Part shown: positions 62,889 to 64,000 of the stretch, in pieces | Layout: each line of letters starts with the position of its first letter | Numbering within the stretch: position 1 is the stretch's first letter | Assembly: GCF_015548375.1 (NCBI RefSeq) | Contig: NZ_JADMWW010000002.1 | Location: 1 to 64,000 of the forward strand | Direction of reading: 5' to 3' | Source: Collinsella aerofaciens | GTDB taxonomy: Bacteria > Actinomycetota > Coriobacteriia > Coriobacteriales > Coriobacteriaceae | Length of the DNA: 64,000 nt | Translations under genes and position numbers: made by a program | The notes under the pieces: model-generated | What the model saw: the letters and a program-made list of their open reading frames with translations, nothing else | The model's database searches: none | Told to the model about the DNA's origin: nothing

Positions 62889-63998
62889 CTATTTCTTAAG
62901 AAGGTACGAATAGTTGTCGCGCACGGCCCTGATGGTCAGGCGGACGGCCTCGGGAAGACCGGTGTTGACGGCATCGACCGAGACGGTGCGGACCGTGCCG
63001 GCGACGCGAACCTTAAAGTGGTCCTCGTCCACGGCCAGGAAGCCCTCGTTCTCGGAGTTCTCCATGTCCTGCTCGCTCCAGAACAGGGTGAGCTTGTCCT
63101 TGTAGGGACGACCCTCCTGGTAGGGGCAGAACACGGCGCAGTTACCGCATTCGTTGCACATGCCGTCGACATGGACGACCTGATGCTTGGCCAGGCCCGG
63201 CACCTTAATTGCCACGTTGGCGCGGTTGGGGCACACATCGCAGCAGACCTCGCACACCAAGCCGCAGCCCAGGCAGCGGGTCTTGGTGCAGTTGCGCTTG
63301 TCGCGGCACAGCGACCCCTTGCGCTCGTAGCAGGTGTCCTCGCGGCCGGCCTGCTCGTTGCAGTCGGCGTACTTGTTAAAGTCCACGCCGGCGATGGCGC
63401 GGGCGACCTCGGCGGCGTCGGCGATAGCCTCGACCACGGTGGCCGGACCGCGACGGCAGTCACCGGCAGCCCAAACGCCCTCGACGCCGGTGGAGGTGGC
63501 GGCAAGGCGGCCGCGACGGTCGTGCTCGACGCCCGCGGCGTCGTACAGGCTGGCATCGATGCCCTCGCCCACGGCGCAGATCACCGTGGTGGCGGGAAGC
63601 TCGACGGTCTCGCCCGTGGCGACGGGGCTGCGGCGGCCGCTTGCATCCGGCTCGCCAAGCCCCATAACGTCGCAGGTCAGCACGGCGCCGTTGAGTGCCT
63701 TGGGCGCCAGCAGCTCGCAGAACTCAACGCCGTCGGCAAGAGCAAGATCAAGCTCTTCCTCGTCGGCGGGCATCTGCTTCTTGGTGCGACGATACACCAG
63801 ACGCACGTTCTTCACACCAGCCAGGCGCTTGGCCACGCGAGCCGCATCCATAGCGGTGTTACCGGCGCCAATGACTACGACATCCTCGCCCAGCTCGAGC
63901 TTCTCGCCCTTCTTGGCGGCCTCGAGGAACTCCAGCACGTCGAGCTCGGCACCCTCGCCCAAGCCCGCAGAGCCGGGCATCCAGGCACCGGTGGCCAC
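62889..63998 (-). CDS. ygfK: Putative selenate reductase subunit YgfK, C-terminal part (runs off the window)
   Basis: The C-terminal 369 residues of an FAD/NAD-dependent oxidoreductase of the YgfK type; the full protein is about 1000 residues, so its start lies beyond the window. The NAD-binding GAGNTAMDAARVAKRL, the Rossmann end GVEGVWAAGDCRRGPATVVEA, and a Cys-rich ferredoxin-like segment (CLGCGLVCEVCCDVCP, CNECGNCAVFCPY) are present. In E. coli ygfK sits with the selenium-linked xdhD set. It leads the ygfK-ferredoxin-xdh operon. Confidence 0.88.
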   Translation of the reverse strand: MATGAWMPGSAGLGEGAELDVLEFLEAAKKGEKLELGEDVVVIGAGNTAMDAARVAKRLAGVKNVRLVYRRTKKQMPADEEELDLALADGVEFCELLAPKALNGAVLTCDVMGLGEPDASGRRSPVATGETVELPATTVICAVGEGIDASLYDAAGVEHDRRGRLAATSTGVEGVWAAGDCRRGPATVVEAIADAAEVARAIAGVDFNKYADCNEQAGREDTCYERKGSLCRDKRNCTKTRCLGCGLVCEVCCDVCPNRANVAIKVPGLAKHQVVHVDGMCNECGNCAVFCPYQEGRPYKDKLTLFWSEQDMENSENEGFLAVDEDHFKVRVAGTVRTVSVDAVNTGLPEAVRLTIRAVRDNYSYLLKK

Positions 63999-64000
63999 GA

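Overview
The window is high-GC DNA that looks like a Coriobacteriia gut actinobacterium, most likely Collinsella. The grounds are the zinc-type S14, the gene repertoire (citrate synthase, adenine deaminase, a selenium-dependent molybdenum hydroxylase set) and the codon bias. The genus is an inference from memory, not from a search. No rRNA or tRNA gene was seen.

Layout. 1-5.3 kb: an accessory stretch with an ABC exporter (ATPase plus 746-residue permease) beside a small secreted protein, a DUF2975/HTH pair, and an integrase remnant. 5.5-20 kb: housekeeping genes, namely an ACT-domain protein, citrate synthase, two Cof-type HAD phosphatases, adenine deaminase, TyrRS, a U32 protease, a class A PBP, ArgR, a GT2 glycosyltransferase and TruA. 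20.1-29.8 kb: the distal spc operon and alpha operon, all on the minus strand, in order rplE-rpsZ-rpsH-rplF-rplR-rpsE-rpmD-rplO-secY-adk-map-infA-rpmJ-rpsM-rpsK-rpsD-rpoA-rplQ. The usual upstream partners (rplX, rplN and so on) are not there. 30.1-40.1 kb: a purine/selenium metabolism cluster with xdhC, yqeB, yqeC, a dihydropyrimidinase, a MobA-like cytidylyltransferase, ygeW, ygeY, diaminopropionate ammonia-lyase and a YheO-type regulator. 59.6-64 kb: the enzymatic core of the same system, a selenium-dependent xanthine dehydrogenase, a four-cluster ferredoxin and the C-terminal part of YgfK, which runs off the window.

Between the two halves of the selenium cluster lies about 19 kb of accessory DNA (40.1-59.6 kb). 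It holds a five-gene type I restriction-modification operon with two different HsdM subunits, a half HsdS, a full HsdS and HsdR. A tyrosine recombinase and a silent, inverted target-recognition cassette sit upstream. The silent and expressed cassettes are both exactly 549 bp and are bounded by the same two 17-bp sites in opposite orientation, which suggests phase-variable specificity. The same region has three AAA ATPase genes, each with a C-terminal D...ExK nuclease-like signature. Each has a private cis element right upstream: a 33-bp-period array, a 23-bp-period array and a 25-bp-arm palindrome. A 332-residue protein with an ExDGxxKY motif is flanked on both sides by arrays of a degenerate ~62-bp inverted-repeat unit. 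Gene decay is visible: a frameshifted DEDDh exonuclease and several C-terminal gene scraps.

How the genes work together. The selenium/molybdenum genes fit one pathway for purine and related N-heterocycle breakdown: YqeB/YqeC/XdhC and the MobA-like enzyme mature the cofactor, XDH with ferredoxin and YgfK handle the redox step, and YgeW, YgeY, dihydropyrimidinase and DpaL act on ring-opened or amino-acid products. The divergent YheO-like regulator probably controls dpaL-ygeY-ygeW through two palindromes in their shared intergenic region.
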